Below, in pieces: positions 42,227 to 50,540 of a stretch of 55,500 bases of DNA. Positions within the stretch are counted from its first letter, which is position 1; each line of letters starts with the position of its first letter. This DNA is from Clostridia bacterium (lineage in GTDB: Bacteria; Bacillota; Clostridia; Christensenellales; Borkfalkiaceae): the NCBI GenBank assembly GCA_017396365.1, contig JAFQMD010000023.1, forward strand, positions 1 to 55,500. Direction: 5' to 3'. Both the position numbers and the translations under genes were made by a program. The notes under the pieces are model-generated. The model saw only the letters and a program-made list of their open reading frames with translations, was not told the DNA's origin and searched no databases.

Positions 42227-43908
42227 TATAGTTTTTTTAACTCGTCGTGTGGATTAGGGTTTACGTAAGCAGTTTTAAAATCGGTGTAGATTACGCTACC
42301 GGGTTTTGCTTGCGGTGGCTTTTTGACGTATTTTTTTTGGCAGTAATCAACGGGAACTTTACTGCCTTGCTTTGCGTCGCTATAAAAAGCGCAAATTTCC
42401 GCGCCTATCTCTATAACTTTGTCGGGAATCGTATCCCCCTTAGTCTCTATTATAACGTGCGCCGAGTGATAGTTTTTAGTGTGTAGCCATAAATCGTCTT
42501 TAAACGCTCTTTGAGTTAGTCTGTCGTTTTGAACGTTGTTTTTACCGCATTTAATTATATATCCGTCAAATTCAAAAGTTCGGCAAACGCTTTCTTCTTG
42601 CGTTTTCACCTTAAATTTTGGTTTTGGCAAAAGTCCAACTGATATAAGTTCTTCTTCTAAATCTTTAAAATCTTCAATAACTTTTGCTTGATTTATAAAA
42701 AGCGATACCGTGTAAAGATAAGAAAGTTCCTTTTCAGTCTGCGCCTTTTGTGGAAGTAAAATTTCTATCGTGCGCTTTTCCTTTGCGTATTTTTTAAAAT
42801 ATTTTTGGGCGTTTTTGCTCGGAGAAAGTCTTTTATCAAGGGTAATCGTAATAGGTTTGTAGTCGTCGTAGTAGTTTTCTAGTACGCAACTTTCCATACC
42901 TTCTTTTAAGCGGTAAATGTTTGCAGTTATCAGTTCGCCTTTAATACGCAAGGAGTCGGCGTCTTTACAAGCGAGCAATTTTTCGCTTTCGCCTTGCAAC
43001 TTTTTACCGAGTTTTTTAGTAAGCCCGTTGACCTTGTCTAAAAGTTGTTTTTTCTTTGATGCAAAAGCCTTGTCTTTATCTCTATTCGTATAAAAATAGT
43101 CGTATGCGTCTGCAATAGTATCAAAGTAAGTTTTTTCGCCGTCTATCGTTTGGTAATCGGTAACGTAAACGTCTTTTAACTTGCCGTCGCCTGCGATATT
43201 CGCTTTAATTTTGCAGTTAAAAGTAAAGTCGTAAAGTCTTTGATAAAGGTCGTCCGTAGAAGAAAAATCTTTGCAAAAATTCGCGCACTCTACTGCCGTT
43301 GGGTAAGAAAAACCCTTTACGTTGTCAAAGATAAATTTTGCTAAATCTTCGCCGCCCCAAAGCGATAATCGGCTTATAGCCGTGTTTTTATCAAAAAGTT
43401 CTAGTTTGTCTTGCGGTTTTGGAAGTAGGTATTTTGCGCCCGATAGAGTTACGCGAGTCGTCGTAACGTCGAGTGGAGCGTTTTTTTGGCAACCTAAAAT
43501 AATTCCGTTTTCGGTCAAAATTAAATTAGAGTATTTGCCCATTATTTCGCAGTAAAGTTCTTTTTTAACTTTTTCTTTAAAATCGTTTCTGCCCGTAAAA
43601 GTTATTTTAATAATTCTTTCAAAGCCAACGAGTTCAACGCTTTCTATAATTGCGCCTAAAAGGTGCTTTCTAAGTAGCATGCAAAAGCCGAGCGCTTGTT
43701 TTGGGTTGGGTTTTTCTTCGGAAGTAAAAGCAACCCTTGCGCTTTCGGCGTTTGAAGATAAAACCAAAGTCCTGTTTCCCGAAAAAGAGTGCGTTACGAG
43801 ATAGACGTCGTTTAGGTCGGGTTGACTTACCCTGTTGATTTTTGTGCCGTGGAGCAAAGTATTAAGTTCTTTAGAAACGTGATAGAGCGAAAATGCGTCC
43901 TGCGCCAT
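42226..43908 (-). CDS. rqcH: NFACT family protein, RqcH (ribosome quality control)
   Basis: 560 aa from the ATG at 43908 (GGGG 7 nt upstream). In Bacillota RqcH binds stalled 50S subunits with peptidyl-tRNA and adds an alanine tail that marks the chain for ClpP. N-terminal NFACT-N, helical coiled-coil middle, and NFACT-R with DDLWLHTKNYHSAHVII are visible. The DR pair needed for tailing (D97/R98 in Bacillus subtilis) is E97-R98 here (VGFERIIKI). Older name: fibronectin-binding protein FbpA. Divergent from tig, and clpP/clpX are close by. Confidence 0.92.
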   Translation of the reverse strand: MAQDAFSLYHVSKELNTLLHGTKINRVSQPDLNDVYLVTHSFSGNRTLVLSSNAESARVAFTSEEKPNPKQALGFCMLLRKHLLGAIIESVELVGFERIIKITFTGRNDFKEKVKKELYCEIMGKYSNLILTENGIILGCQKNAPLDVTTTRVTLSGAKYLLPKPQDKLELFDKNTAISRLSLWGGEDLAKFIFDNVKGFSYPTAVECANFCKDFSSTDDLYQRLYDFTFNCKIKANIAGDGKLKDVYVTDYQTIDGEKTYFDTIADAYDYFYTNRDKDKAFASKKKQLLDKVNGLTKKLGKKLQGESEKLLACKDADSLRIKGELITANIYRLKEGMESCVLENYYDDYKPITITLDKRLSPSKNAQKYFKKYAKEKRTIEILLPQKAQTEKELSYLYTVSLFINQAKVIEDFKDLEEELISVGLLPKPKFKVKTQEESVCRTFEFDGYIIKCGKNNVQNDRLTQRAFKDDLWLHTKNYHSAHVIIETKGDTIPDKVIEIGAEICAFYSDAKQGSKVPVDYCQKKYVKKPPQAKPGSVIYTDFKTAYVNPNPHDELKKL

Positions 43909-43939
43909 ATCGTACCCCTTTTTAGTCAATTATAATAAT

Positions 43940-43968
43940 ATTATATATAAAATTTAAATAAAAGTAAA
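43940..43968 (-). promoter_or_regulatory. promoter of rqcH
   Basis: Minus strand TTTACT (43963-43968), 17-bp spacer, TATAAT (43940-43945). Confidence 0.7.
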
Positions 43969-43986
43969 ATTTATAGCGATAAAAAT

Positions 43987-44015
43987 TTGCAAAAGGCGTT
44001 AAAATATGCTAAAAT
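43987..44015 (+). promoter_or_regulatory. promoter of tig
   Basis: TTGCAA (43987-43992), 17-bp spacer, TAAAAT (44010-44015). Confidence 0.7.
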
Positions 44016-44060
44016 ACATATCGAACGTAAAAAAAAGAACTTATTTTGGGAGTTGAATTT

Positions 44061-45497
44061 ATGAAATACGTAGTAGAAAAAGGCGAAAAGAGCACCGTAA
44101 AAATTACCATTACCTTAAATGCAAAAGAATGGGACGAGGCTCAAGTTGTCGCTTACAACAAGACAAAGCACAAATATCAAATTCAAGGTTTTAGAAAAGG
44201 ACACGTTCCAAAGGCTGTTATCGAGCAGTTCTACGGCAAGGGCGTTTTCTTTGAAGACGCAATCAACGAGGCTTTCTCTAAACACTATTTTGATATTTTA
44301 GATAAAGAAACTGAAATCGAACCTATTGACAGACCTGACGTTTCTATTGATAAAATTGACGAAAAGGGACTTAAACTCGTTGCTGAAGTTCCCGTAAAAC
44401 CTGAAGTTACAATCGGCGCTTACAAAGGTATAAAGATTGATAAAGTTGAGTATAATGTTAGCGACGACGATATTCAAACTGAAATCAATAGACTTTTAGA
44501 ACAAAACACTACCGAAATCAACGTTGACGGTAGACCTGCAAAGGACGGCGACGTAACCATTATCGATTATAGCGGTTCGATAGACGGCGTTAAGTTCGCC
44601 GGCGGAACTGCTGAAAAACAAAGCCTTACTTTAGGTAGCGGAATGTTTATCCCCGGTTTTGAAGATCAAGTTATCGGAATGAATATCGGCGAAACTAAAG
44701 ATATCAACGTTAAATTCCCTGAAAACTACGGCGCGGAAGACCTTAAAGGCAAAGACGCTGTGTTTACCGTAACCCTTCACGAAATCAAGGAAAAGCAAAC
44801 CCCTGCGCTTACCGACGAGTTCGTTAAGGAAAAGGCAAATTTTGACACGGTTGACGCATATAAAGCAAGCATTAAAGAAAGACTTGAAAAGGCTAACGCT
44901 CAAAGGGCTGAAAGAGAAGTTGAAGACAATCTCATCAAGGCTATTACCGACGCGAGCGAAGTTGAAATTCCAAACTCTTTAATTGAAAGAGAAATTGACA
45001 ATATGGTTCAACAAACTTCTTATAGACTTATGTATCAAGGTCTTAAGTTTGAAGACTACTTAAAATATACCGGTCAAACTTTGGAAGCGTATAGAGAAGG
45101 ATGCAAAGATTCTGCAAAAGAACACGTTAAAACTCAACTCGTTATCGATAAGATTATCACCGACGAAAAGATTGAAGCAACCGCTGAAGATATCGACGCT
45201 AAACTTTTGGAGCAAGCAACTTCTATCGGCAAGAGTTTAGAAGAGTATAAAAAGTCTGTAAACGACAAACAACTTTCTTACGTTGAAAACAACGTTATTA
45301 TCGACAAACTTTTCAAGTTCTTAAAAGAGAATAACGAAATCGCAGTTGCTCCCAAAAAAGCGCCTGCAAAAAAGACGACCGCTAAAAAGACTACCAAAAA
45401 GGTAGAAGAAGATAGCGAAGAAAAGAAAGAGCCTGCAAAAAAGACGACCGCTAAAAAGACTACTACTAAAAAAGCAACGGCTAAAAAGGCAGACTAA
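44061..45497 (+). CDS. tig: trigger factor with histone-H1-like basic tail
   Basis: 478 aa from the ATG at 44061 (GGGAG 8 nt upstream). Ribosome-bound chaperone: N-terminal ribosome-docking loop GFRKGHVPKAVIEQFYG, a PPIase domain (GDVTIIDYSGSIDG..GSGMFIPGFEDQVIGM), then helical chaperone arms. After residue 430 comes an added tail of Lys, Ala, Thr and Pro (APAKKTTAKKTTKK, then EPAKKTTAKKTTTKK), like bacterial histone-H1-like proteins. A DNA repeat of about 32 bp encodes it (near 45361 and 45430). Usual length is about 430 aa. Followed by clpP-clpX. Confidence 0.95.
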   Translation: MKYVVEKGEKSTVKITITLNAKEWDEAQVVAYNKTKHKYQIQGFRKGHVPKAVIEQFYGKGVFFEDAINEAFSKHYFDILDKETEIEPIDRPDVSIDKIDEKGLKLVAEVPVKPEVTIGAYKGIKIDKVEYNVSDDDIQTEINRLLEQNTTEINVDGRPAKDGDVTIIDYSGSIDGVKFAGGTAEKQSLTLGSGMFIPGFEDQVIGMNIGETKDINVKFPENYGAEDLKGKDAVFTVTLHEIKEKQTPALTDEFVKEKANFDTVDAYKASIKERLEKANAQRAEREVEDNLIKAITDASEVEIPNSLIEREIDNMVQQTSYRLMYQGLKFEDYLKYTGQTLEAYREGCKDSAKEHVKTQLVIDKIITDEKIEATAEDIDAKLLEQATSIGKSLEEYKKSVNDKQLSYVENNVIIDKLFKFLKENNEIAVAPKKAPAKKTTAKKTTKKVEEDSEEKKEPAKKTTAKKTTTKKATAKKAD

Positions 45498-45513
45498 AAT
45501 ATTATAAACGACG

Positions 45514-45541
45514 GGGGTAATTGAAAAATTGCCCCTTTTTT
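45514..45541 (+). terminator. terminator between tig and clpP
   Basis: GGGGTAATT / AATTGCCCC with a GAAA tetraloop and one U-G pair, then six T. Confidence 0.85.
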
Positions 45542-45563
45542 ATCACGATAAAAGGAGAGAAAA

Positions 45564-46154
45564 ATGGCACTTATTCCTATGGTCATTGACCAAACCGACA
45601 GGGGCGAAAGGTCTTACGATATCTATTCTAAACTTTTAGAAGAGAGAATAGTTTTTATTACGGGCGAAATTAACGACGCTTTGGCAAACACCGTCGTTGC
45701 GCAACTTTTATACTTAGAGGCAAAAGCGCCCAAAAAAGATATTACCATTTATATAAATAGCCCGGGCGGTAGCGTTTCGGCAGGGCTTGCGATATACGAT
45801 ACTATGAATTATATTTCTTGCGACGTAGTAACTATTTGTATAGGTATGGCTGCGTCTATGGGCGCGTTTTTACTTTCAAGCGGAACTAAGGGCAAACGCT
45901 ACTCGTTGCCGTCAAGCGAAATTATGATTCATCAACCGTTAGGTGGCGCTCAAGGTCAGGCAAGCGATATTAAAATTCAAGCCGAACACATTTTAAAAAC
46001 CAAGAGAAAACTCAATAAAATTTTAGCAAACAATACGGGCAAGTCTTATGAAGAAATTGAAAAAGACACCGATAGAGATAATTATTTAAGCGCGGACGAG
46101 GCTTGCGCTTACGGACTTATCGACAAGATTTTTTATAATAGAAAAGGAGACTAA
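45564..46154 (+). CDS. clpP: ATP-dependent Clp protease proteolytic subunit
   Basis: 196 aa, normal length. Serine protease that forms 14-subunit barrels with ClpX. Catalytic triad Ser98 (GMAASMGAF), His123 (MIHQPLGG) and Asp172 (DTDRDN), plus the oxyanion stretch [15 protein letters not shown] after AAAGGAG. Its stop TAA touches the ATG of clpX, so they are cotranscribed. With tig upstream, this is the standard tig-clpP-clpX set. It would also degrade RqcH-tailed chains. Confidence 0.97.
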   Translation: MALIPMVIDQTDRGERSYDIYSKLLEERIVFITGEINDALANTVVAQLLYLEAKAPKKDITIYINSPGGSVSAGLAIYDTMNYISCDVVTICIGMAASMGAFLLSSGTKGKRYSLPSSEIMIHQPLGGAQGQASDIKIQAEHILKTKRKLNKILANNTGKSYEEIEKDTDRDNYLSADEACAYGLIDKIFYNRKGD

Positions 46155-47396
46155 ATGACTGATTTTTTTAACAAAGGCACCGAGCCTTGCCGTTGTTCGT
46201 TTTGTAATAAACAAAGGGAAAAATCGTTAAAACTCGTCGCAGGGCCAAACGGCTCGTTTATTTGCGAAGAGTGTATTGAAATTTGTAAAGAAATTTTAGA
46301 TTCCGAATACGAAAAGGCTGAATGGGAAAACGTAAACCTTTTAAAACCACAGGAAATTAAAGCCGAACTCGACAAATATATAGTTGGTCAAGACAAGGCG
46401 AAAAAGGTTTTGTCGGTTGCCGTTTACAATCATTATAAAAGAGTAAATATGCGTGGAAGGGACAAGGACGACACCGAGATTGAAAAGAGTAATATCTTGC
46501 TTTTAGGTCCTACGGGTTCGGGAAAAACTTTGCTTGCAAGAACGCTTGCAAAAATCTTAAACGTTCCTTTCGCCGTTGCCGACGCAACGACTCTTACCGA
46601 GGCGGGTTACGTGGGCGAAGACGTTGAAAATATTTTGCTTAAACTTATTCAAAACGCCGATTACAACGTAGAAAAAGCCCAAAAAGGCATAATTTATATC
46701 GACGAAATCGACAAAATTGCAAGAAAGAGCGAAAACGTTTCCATAACGCGCGACGTTTCGGGCGAGGGCGTTCAACAGGCTCTTTTAAAAATAATCGAAT
46801 CTACTATTGCCTCAGTTCCACCGCAAGGGGGAAGAAAACATCCGCAACAAGATTTAATACGAATTGACACCACTAATATTTTATTTATTTGCGGTGGCGC
46901 GTTCGTTGGGCTTGATAAAATCGTTGGTAGAAGAAAAGATAATTCTTCTTTTGGTTTTGGCGGTAGTTTAGAAAAGGACGCAAGCGTTGAAAACACTTAC
47001 GTTGACGACGTTCAACCTCAAGATTTAACTAAATTTGGGCTTATTCCCGAATTTGTCGGAAGAATGCCGATAGTAGTTGGACTTCACGCGTTAGACGAAA
47101 CGGCTCTTGTAAAAATTATGACCGAGCCTAAAAACGCAATAGTAAAGCAATACAAAAAACTCGTAGGCTTTGACGACGTTGAACTCGTCGTTACCGACGA
47201 CGCCGTTTTAGAAGTCGCAAAACGCGCTATTTCATTAAAAACGGGCGCAAGGGGACTTAGGACAATTTTTGAAAACCTTATGCTTGACAGTATGTATTAT
47301 ATCCCAAGCGAAAACGATATCGAAAAGGTTATAATCGATAAAGACGTCGTTTTAGGTCTTAAAAATCCTGAAGTAATAAAAAAGCAAACTGCATAA
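46155..47396 (+). CDS. clpX: Clp protease ATP-binding subunit ClpX
   Basis: 413 aa. AAA+ unfoldase feeding ClpP. Zinc-binding domain with [15 protein letters not shown] at the N-terminus, Walker [12 protein letters not shown], Walker [13 protein letters not shown], sensor [10 protein letters not shown] and PEFVGRMP (the RKH-region equivalent). C-terminal small domain ends at residue 413. Ribosome site AAGGAG inside clpP. A terminator follows at once. Confidence 0.97.
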   Translation: MTDFFNKGTEPCRCSFCNKQREKSLKLVAGPNGSFICEECIEICKEILDSEYEKAEWENVNLLKPQEIKAELDKYIVGQDKAKKVLSVAVYNHYKRVNMRGRDKDDTEIEKSNILLLGPTGSGKTLLARTLAKILNVPFAVADATTLTEAGYVGEDVENILLKLIQNADYNVEKAQKGIIYIDEIDKIARKSENVSITRDVSGEGVQQALLKIIESTIASVPPQGGRKHPQQDLIRIDTTNILFICGGAFVGLDKIVGRRKDNSSFGFGGSLEKDASVENTYVDDVQPQDLTKFGLIPEFVGRMPIVVGLHALDETALVKIMTEPKNAIVKQYKKLVGFDDVELVVTDDAVLEVAKRAISLKTGARGLRTIFENLMLDSMYYIPSENDIEKVIIDKDVVLGLKNPEVIKKQTA

Positions 47397-47400
47397 GATT

Positions 47401-47426
47401 AAAAGCCGAGCGTTCGCTCGGCTTTT
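47401..47426 (+). terminator. Rho-independent terminator of clpX
   Basis: AAAAGCCGAGCG / CGCTCGGCTTTT, very tight hairpin. Confidence 0.9.
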
Positions 47427-47489
47427 CGTGTGTAGGATAATAAATTGACATATATCTATTAGGTATAATATGGAAGAGAAAAAGCTGAA

Positions 47490-47505
47490 TAATCGACTTA
47501 TAGGC
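47490..47505 (+). repeat. dispersed 16-bp motif, copy 6
   Basis: TAATCGACTTATAGGC in the gap between two terminators, not at a stop codon; a TTGACA and a TATAAT lie just upstream but only 13 bp apart. Confidence 0.7.
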
Positions 47506-47518
47506 TTATTTTTGCGTT

Positions 47519-47550
47519 AAAAACGCCGTTGCAAAAGCGCAACGGCGTTT
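47519..47550 (-). terminator. terminator of typA
   Basis: Perfect 12-bp arms AAACGCCGTTGC / GCAACGGCGTTT, T run on the minus strand. Confidence 0.88.
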
Positions 47551-47568
47551 ATAAGTATTCGTTTAGTG

Positions 47569-49395
47569 TTACGATTCCTTACGGTTTTTAGCCCATTCTT
47601 TCATACGCAAATCTCTTGAAAGAATTTTCTTACGAAGTCTTATAGAAACTGGCGTAACTTCTACGAGTTCGTCGTCTGCAATAAATTCAAGGCATTGTTC
47701 AAGGGATAAAATAGTAGGAGTAACAAGTTTCAACGCTTCGTCGCTACCTGACGCGCGGTTGTTCGTCAAGTGCTTTACTTTACAAACGTTTACCGTCAAA
47801 TCTTCGTCACGACTGTTTTCGCCAACGACTTGTCCTTCGTAAACCTTTTCGCCTGCGCCAAGGAAAAGAGTACAACGCTCTTGGGCGTTGAAAAGACCGT
47901 ACTGCGAAGTAACGCCCGTTTCAAAAACGACTAAACTACCGCGAGTTCTCGACGGAATATCGCCTTTATATTCTTCGTAACCTGCAAAAACGTGGCTCAT
48001 TATACCAAAGCCCTTTGTGTCGGTAAGCATTTCGCTACGATAACCGAAAAGACATCTCGCAGGGATTTTAAATTGAAGTTTTGTAGTTCCCCTATCGTCA
48101 GCGGTCATATCTATGAGCTCGCCTTTTCTCGCGCCGAGTTTATTCATAATCGCGCCTACGTAGTCGTTAGGAACTTCAATAACCAAATCTTCCATAGGCT
48201 CGTGAGTTTTTCCGTTTATCTCTTTAAAAATTACTTTTGGACGAGAAACTTGGAATTCGTAGCCTTCTCTACGCATATTTTCAATCAAGATTGAAAGGTG
48301 AAGTTCGCCACGGCCGAAAACCTTAAAGGTGTCAGCGCTGTCCGTTTCTTCAACTCTCATTGAAACGTTGGTTTCAATCTCTTTAAAAAGCCTTGCTCTT
48401 AAGTGACGAGAAGTAACGAATTTACCTTCCTTACCTGCAAACGGGCTGTTATTTACCATAAAGAACATTGAAACGGTAGGCTCGTCAATAGCCACGAATG
48501 GCAACTGCTCAATGCGGTCGGGCGAACAAACCGTCTCGCCGATATTGATTTTTTCAATGCCGGAAAGGGCAATGATATCGCCGAGTTCCGCGCTTTCAAC
48601 TTCAACTCTTTTTAAGCCTTGGAATTGATAAAGTTTTCCAACTCTCGCATTCGTCGTGGTTTTATCGGTATGAACTATCGTTACTGGTTGTCCGTCCTTT
48701 ATCCTACCGCGGACTATTCTACCTATACCTATTCTGCCGACGTATTCGTCGTAGTCAACGTTGCAAATAATCGCTTGAAGTGGCTCGTCAATCTCGCCGA
48801 CGGGAGCAGGGATTTCAGATAAAATCGTATCGAGAAGAGGAGTCATATTGTCGCCGTGAGTCGTAAGCGAAGTTGATGCCCAACCTTGTTTTGCGCTCGC
48901 GTAAACGACTTTGAAATCAAGTTGGTCGTCGTTTGCGCCAAGTTCAATAAATAGGTCTATAATACCGTCAATCGTCTTATCTATATCTCCGCCCTTGTCG
49001 ATTTTATTAACGCAAACGATAGGTTTTTTGTTAAGCGACAAGGCTTTTTTAAGTACGTATCTCGTTTGGGGCATACAGCCTTCAACTGCGTCAACCAACA
49101 AAACGACACCGTCCACCATAGATAAAATACGTTCTACTTCGCCACCGAAATCGGCGTGACCAGGGGTGTCTATTATGTTGATTTTAGTATCTTTATACAT
49201 AACGGCGGTGTTTTTAGCAAGAATGGTAATACCCCTTTCTTTCTCAATATCTCCGCTGTCCATAACTCTTTCGCCAACCGTTTCGTTTGCGCGAAAGACG
49301 TTGTTTTGCTTTAAAAGTCCGTCAACCAAAGTCGTTTTGCCATGGTCAACGTGGGCGATAATTGCAATGTTTCTTACGTTTTCTCTAATTGCCAT
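47569..49395 (-). CDS. typA: ribosome-associated GTPase TypA/BipA
   Basis: 608 aa, full length. EF-G-like GTPase that helps 50S assembly at low temperature and stress. G1 AHVDHGKTTL, G2 ERGITI, G3 DTPGHADF, G4 NKID and a SAKQGW G5 are present, followed by the beta-barrel domain, EF-G domains III and V, and the TypA-specific C-terminus. ATG follows AGGAG. It has its own promoter and terminator and is divergent from the asparaginase gene. Confidence 0.97.
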   Translation of the reverse strand: MAIRENVRNIAIIAHVDHGKTTLVDGLLKQNNVFRANETVGERVMDSGDIEKERGITILAKNTAVMYKDTKINIIDTPGHADFGGEVERILSMVDGVVLLVDAVEGCMPQTRYVLKKALSLNKKPIVCVNKIDKGGDIDKTIDGIIDLFIELGANDDQLDFKVVYASAKQGWASTSLTTHGDNMTPLLDTILSEIPAPVGEIDEPLQAIICNVDYDEYVGRIGIGRIVRGRIKDGQPVTIVHTDKTTTNARVGKLYQFQGLKRVEVESAELGDIIALSGIEKINIGETVCSPDRIEQLPFVAIDEPTVSMFFMVNNSPFAGKEGKFVTSRHLRARLFKEIETNVSMRVEETDSADTFKVFGRGELHLSILIENMRREGYEFQVSRPKVIFKEINGKTHEPMEDLVIEVPNDYVGAIMNKLGARKGELIDMTADDRGTTKLQFKIPARCLFGYRSEMLTDTKGFGIMSHVFAGYEEYKGDIPSRTRGSLVVFETGVTSQYGLFNAQERCTLFLGAGEKVYEGQVVGENSRDEDLTVNVCKVKHLTNNRASGSDEALKLVTPTILSLEQCLEFIADDELVEVTPVSIRLRKKILSRDLRMKEWAKNRKES

Positions 49396-49449
49396 AAATT
49401 TCTCCTAAAACTAAAGGATTTAGTTCATTCAATCATAAAGCCAACTAGT

Positions 49450-49478
49450 AGTATAACTTTAATGAATAAATTTGTCAA
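49450..49478 (-). promoter_or_regulatory. promoter of typA
   Basis: Minus strand TTGACA (49473-49478), 17-bp spacer, TATACT (49450-49455). Confidence 0.8.
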
Positions 49479-49502
49479 TTAAATGAAAACCCTTTTAAAA
49501 AA

Positions 49503-49531
49503 TAGACATTTTTTAAAGAATATGTTACAAT
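49503..49531 (+). promoter_or_regulatory. promoter of the asparaginase operon, apparently leaderless
   Basis: TAGACA (49503-49508), 17-bp spacer, TACAAT (49526-49531). The start would fall at about 49538, the A of the ATG itself. Confidence 0.65.
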
Positions 49532-49537
49532 TTTAGT

Positions 49538-50539
49538 ATGAAAAAGATACTTATGATTGCAACGGGTGGAACGATAGCGTCAAGGCTTTCAGATAGCGGT
49601 CTTACACCGCATTTAAAAGGCGAAGAAATGCTCTCTTACGTTCCACAAATAAAAAATCTTTGCGAAGTTAGTTGTATTCAACTTATGAATATCGACTCGA
49701 CTAATTTTACCCCTGTCGAATGGGAACTTTTGGCAAAGACTATTAAGGATAATTACCTTTATTACGACGGATTTGTAATTTGTCACGGTACGGATACGAT
49801 GGCGTACACTTCAGCCATACTTTCTTACCTTATCCCCAAAAGCCCTAAGCCCATAGTAATAACTGGTTCGCAAAAACCTATTGATTTACCGATAACCGAC
49901 GCAAAAACCAACCTATACGATAGTTTTTTGTATTGCGTTAGCAAAAAAGCGTGCGGTGTAGTTATCGTTTTTAACGGTCAAGTTATAAACGGCGCAAGAG
50001 CAAAGAAAATGTATTCTAAAAACTATAACGCTTTTTCGAGTATAAATTATCCGCTCGTCGCTATAATTCAAGACGGAAAAGTTATGAATTATCGCCAGAG
50101 AAAGTATTCGGCAAAGCCCGTGTTTTACGATAAACTCGACGCGTCTGTCGGCGTTTTTAAACTTATTCCCGGCGTTGACAGTAAGGTTTTAGAGCAATAT
50201 TTTGTCTTTTACGACGCCGTAGTAGTTGAAAGTTTTGGTACGGGCGGTATTCCGGACGGGGAAAAGAGCGGTTTTTATCCTATCATTGAAAAGTGGCGTA
50301 AAAAGGGTAAAATCTTGGTTATGTGTACTCAGGTCGTAAACGACGGTAGCGATATGACCGTTTACAAAGTGGGCAAAAGTCTTAAAGATAAATACGGCTT
50401 TTTGGAATCTTACGATATGACGCTTGAATCAGTCGTTGCTAAACTTATGTGGATTCTCGCTATCACAAAAACGCCGTCAAAGGTTAAAAAATTATTTTAC
50501 AAAAATATTACCGACGATATATTATACACAGAGGAATAA
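49538..50539 (+). CDS. ansA: type I asparaginase
   Basis: 333 aa. It splits asparagine to aspartate and ammonia in the cytoplasm (no signal peptide). Nucleophile Thr in ATGGTIAS near the start, second active-site Thr/Asp in ICHGTDTMAYT, and ITGSQKPI with the Lys. No ribosome site precedes the ATG, and the promoter places the transcript start at or next to it. The ABC exporter gene follows with 1 bp between. Confidence 0.9.
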   Translation: MKKILMIATGGTIASRLSDSGLTPHLKGEEMLSYVPQIKNLCEVSCIQLMNIDSTNFTPVEWELLAKTIKDNYLYYDGFVICHGTDTMAYTSAILSYLIPKSPKPIVITGSQKPIDLPITDAKTNLYDSFLYCVSKKACGVVIVFNGQVINGARAKKMYSKNYNAFSSINYPLVAIIQDGKVMNYRQRKYSAKPVFYDKLDASVGVFKLIPGVDSKVLEQYFVFYDAVVVESFGTGGIPDGEKSGFYPIIEKWRKKGKILVMCTQVVNDGSDMTVYKVGKSLKDKYGFLESYDMTLESVVAKLMWILAITKTPSKVKKLFYKNITDDILYTEE

Positions 50540-50540
50540 A

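Noticed and set aside
47449..47475. Promoter with TTGACA and TATAAT downstream of clpX
   Set aside because: The spacer is only 13 bp and no gene follows on that strand.
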